Part shown: piece by piece, positions 5,691-6,020 of the stretch
Numbering within the stretch: position 1 is the first letter of the stretch
Layout of the letters: each line of letters begins with the position of its first letter
Assembly (NCBI GenBank): GCA_018054805.1
Contig: JAGPIU010000072.1
Span: 1 to 6,020, forward strand
DNA length: 6,020 nucleotides
From: Paludibacter sp.
GTDB lineage: Bacteria > Bacteroidota > Bacteroidia > Bacteroidales > Paludibacteraceae
Reading direction: 5' to 3'
Translations under genes and position numbers: made by a program
The notes under the pieces: generated by a model
The model's input: the letters and a program-made list of their open reading frames with translations, nothing else
Database searches by the model: none
Told to the model about the DNA's origin: nothing

Positions 5691-6020
5691 CTATGCTTCA
5701 GAAGCTCGCTTGGCAAGGTTTTGCTCCCATGCCCATGCACTACGGAGAGTTTCTTCCAGTGTCTCTGTTGCTTTCCAGCCCAATTCGTTATTGGCATACG
5801 ACGGATCTGCCCATACTTTTTCAATATCACCTTCGCGACGACCTACAATTTTATGAGGCACTTTTACGCCGTTTACACGTTCGAAGGTTTCAATAATCTC
5901 CAACACCGACAAACCACGTCCGGTTCCCAGATTGAAAATTTCCACATTTTTCTTCGATTTACTTTCGAGTAACCGTTTTACAGCTACCACGTGTGCTTTT
6001 GCCAGGTCGACCACATGAAT
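5691..6020 (-). CDS. galE: UDP-glucose 4-epimerase, C-terminal part (cut by window edge)
   Basis: The visible 109 codons are the C-terminal third of GalE, a cytosolic NAD-dependent short-chain dehydrogenase/reductase-type epimerase that interconverts UDP-glucose and UDP-galactose for galactose use and for surface polysaccharide precursors. The frame is open to the window edge and reads IHVVDLAKAHVVA, the conserved block in the middle of the protein. The GTG at 6014-6012 is therefore an internal valine codon and not a start. Downstream are NLGTGRGLSVLEII, the UDP-sugar-binding region with VGRREGDIEKVWADPS, and NNELGWKATETLEE, followed by the typical AWAWEQ end. The Rossmann NAD-binding half and the catalytic Ser/Tyr/Lys lie outside the window. 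The gene ends at TAG (5693-5691), 21 nt before a hairpin terminator, and runs towards the T9SS remnant. A related sugar-nucleotide epimerase is possible, but these motifs fit GalE best. Confidence 0.95.
   Translation of the reverse strand: MHVVDLAKAHVVAVKRLLESKSKKNVEIFNLGTGRGLSVLEIIETFERVNGVKVPHKIVGRREGDIEKVWADPSYANNELGWKATETLEETLRSAWAWEQNLAKRASEA

Noticed and set aside
5654..5972. Plus-strand open frames overlapping the galE end
   Set aside because: Both are antisense to galE, whose conserved motifs are unmistakable, and their translations match nothing recognisable.

Overview
The window looks like chromosomal DNA of a Bacteroidetes (Bacteroidota) bacterium. Three things point there. Two start sites are preceded by the Bacteroidetes-type promoter (a TTG-containing -33 box, 20 nt, then TAnnTTTG). 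The genes lack clear Shine-Dalgarno sequences and have A-rich leaders. A protein fragment near 5.2 kb ends in a type IX secretion (T9SS) type A sorting domain, a secretion system confined to this phylum. The species cannot be named from the sequence.

Layout, left to right. A minus-strand acetate/succinate transporter gene (satP family, 52-606) is divergent from a plus-strand cluster, and the 223-nt gap between them holds both promoters plus a cluster of ATGC/GCAT half-sites. The plus-strand cluster contains a DUF1801 protein (830-1198), a long MscS-type mechanosensitive channel with a signal peptide and a periplasmic coiled-coil region (1241-3097), and a six-helix voltage-gated-type K+ channel with a C-terminal zinc ribbon (3094-3897). 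The two channel genes overlap by 4 nt (ATGA), so they are probably translationally coupled. No terminator is visible between the DUF1801 gene and the MscS gene. After a 208-nt AT-rich gap comes an orphan NarL/LuxR-type response regulator (4106-4735), closed by a strong hairpin terminator.

From about 4.8 to 5.65 kb the region looks degraded. It holds an AT-rich non-coding stretch, a start-less 3' remnant of a T9SS-secreted protein, and a perfect 9-bp-stem palindrome. A hairpin terminator follows, and then the C-terminal third of a minus-strand UDP-glucose 4-epimerase (galE) that runs off the right edge.

Functionally, the clearest unit is the coupled pair of channels. One is a tension-gated release valve and the other a probable voltage-gated K+ pathway, so together they suggest a role in turgor, ion balance or membrane potential (inference). 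The other genes are individually familiar. I see no CRISPR array, tRNA, rRNA, complete mobile element or clearly new multi-gene system. The least ordinary items are the K+ channel with its zinc ribbon coupled to the MscS channel, and the truncated T9SS cargo remnant with the palindrome beside it.
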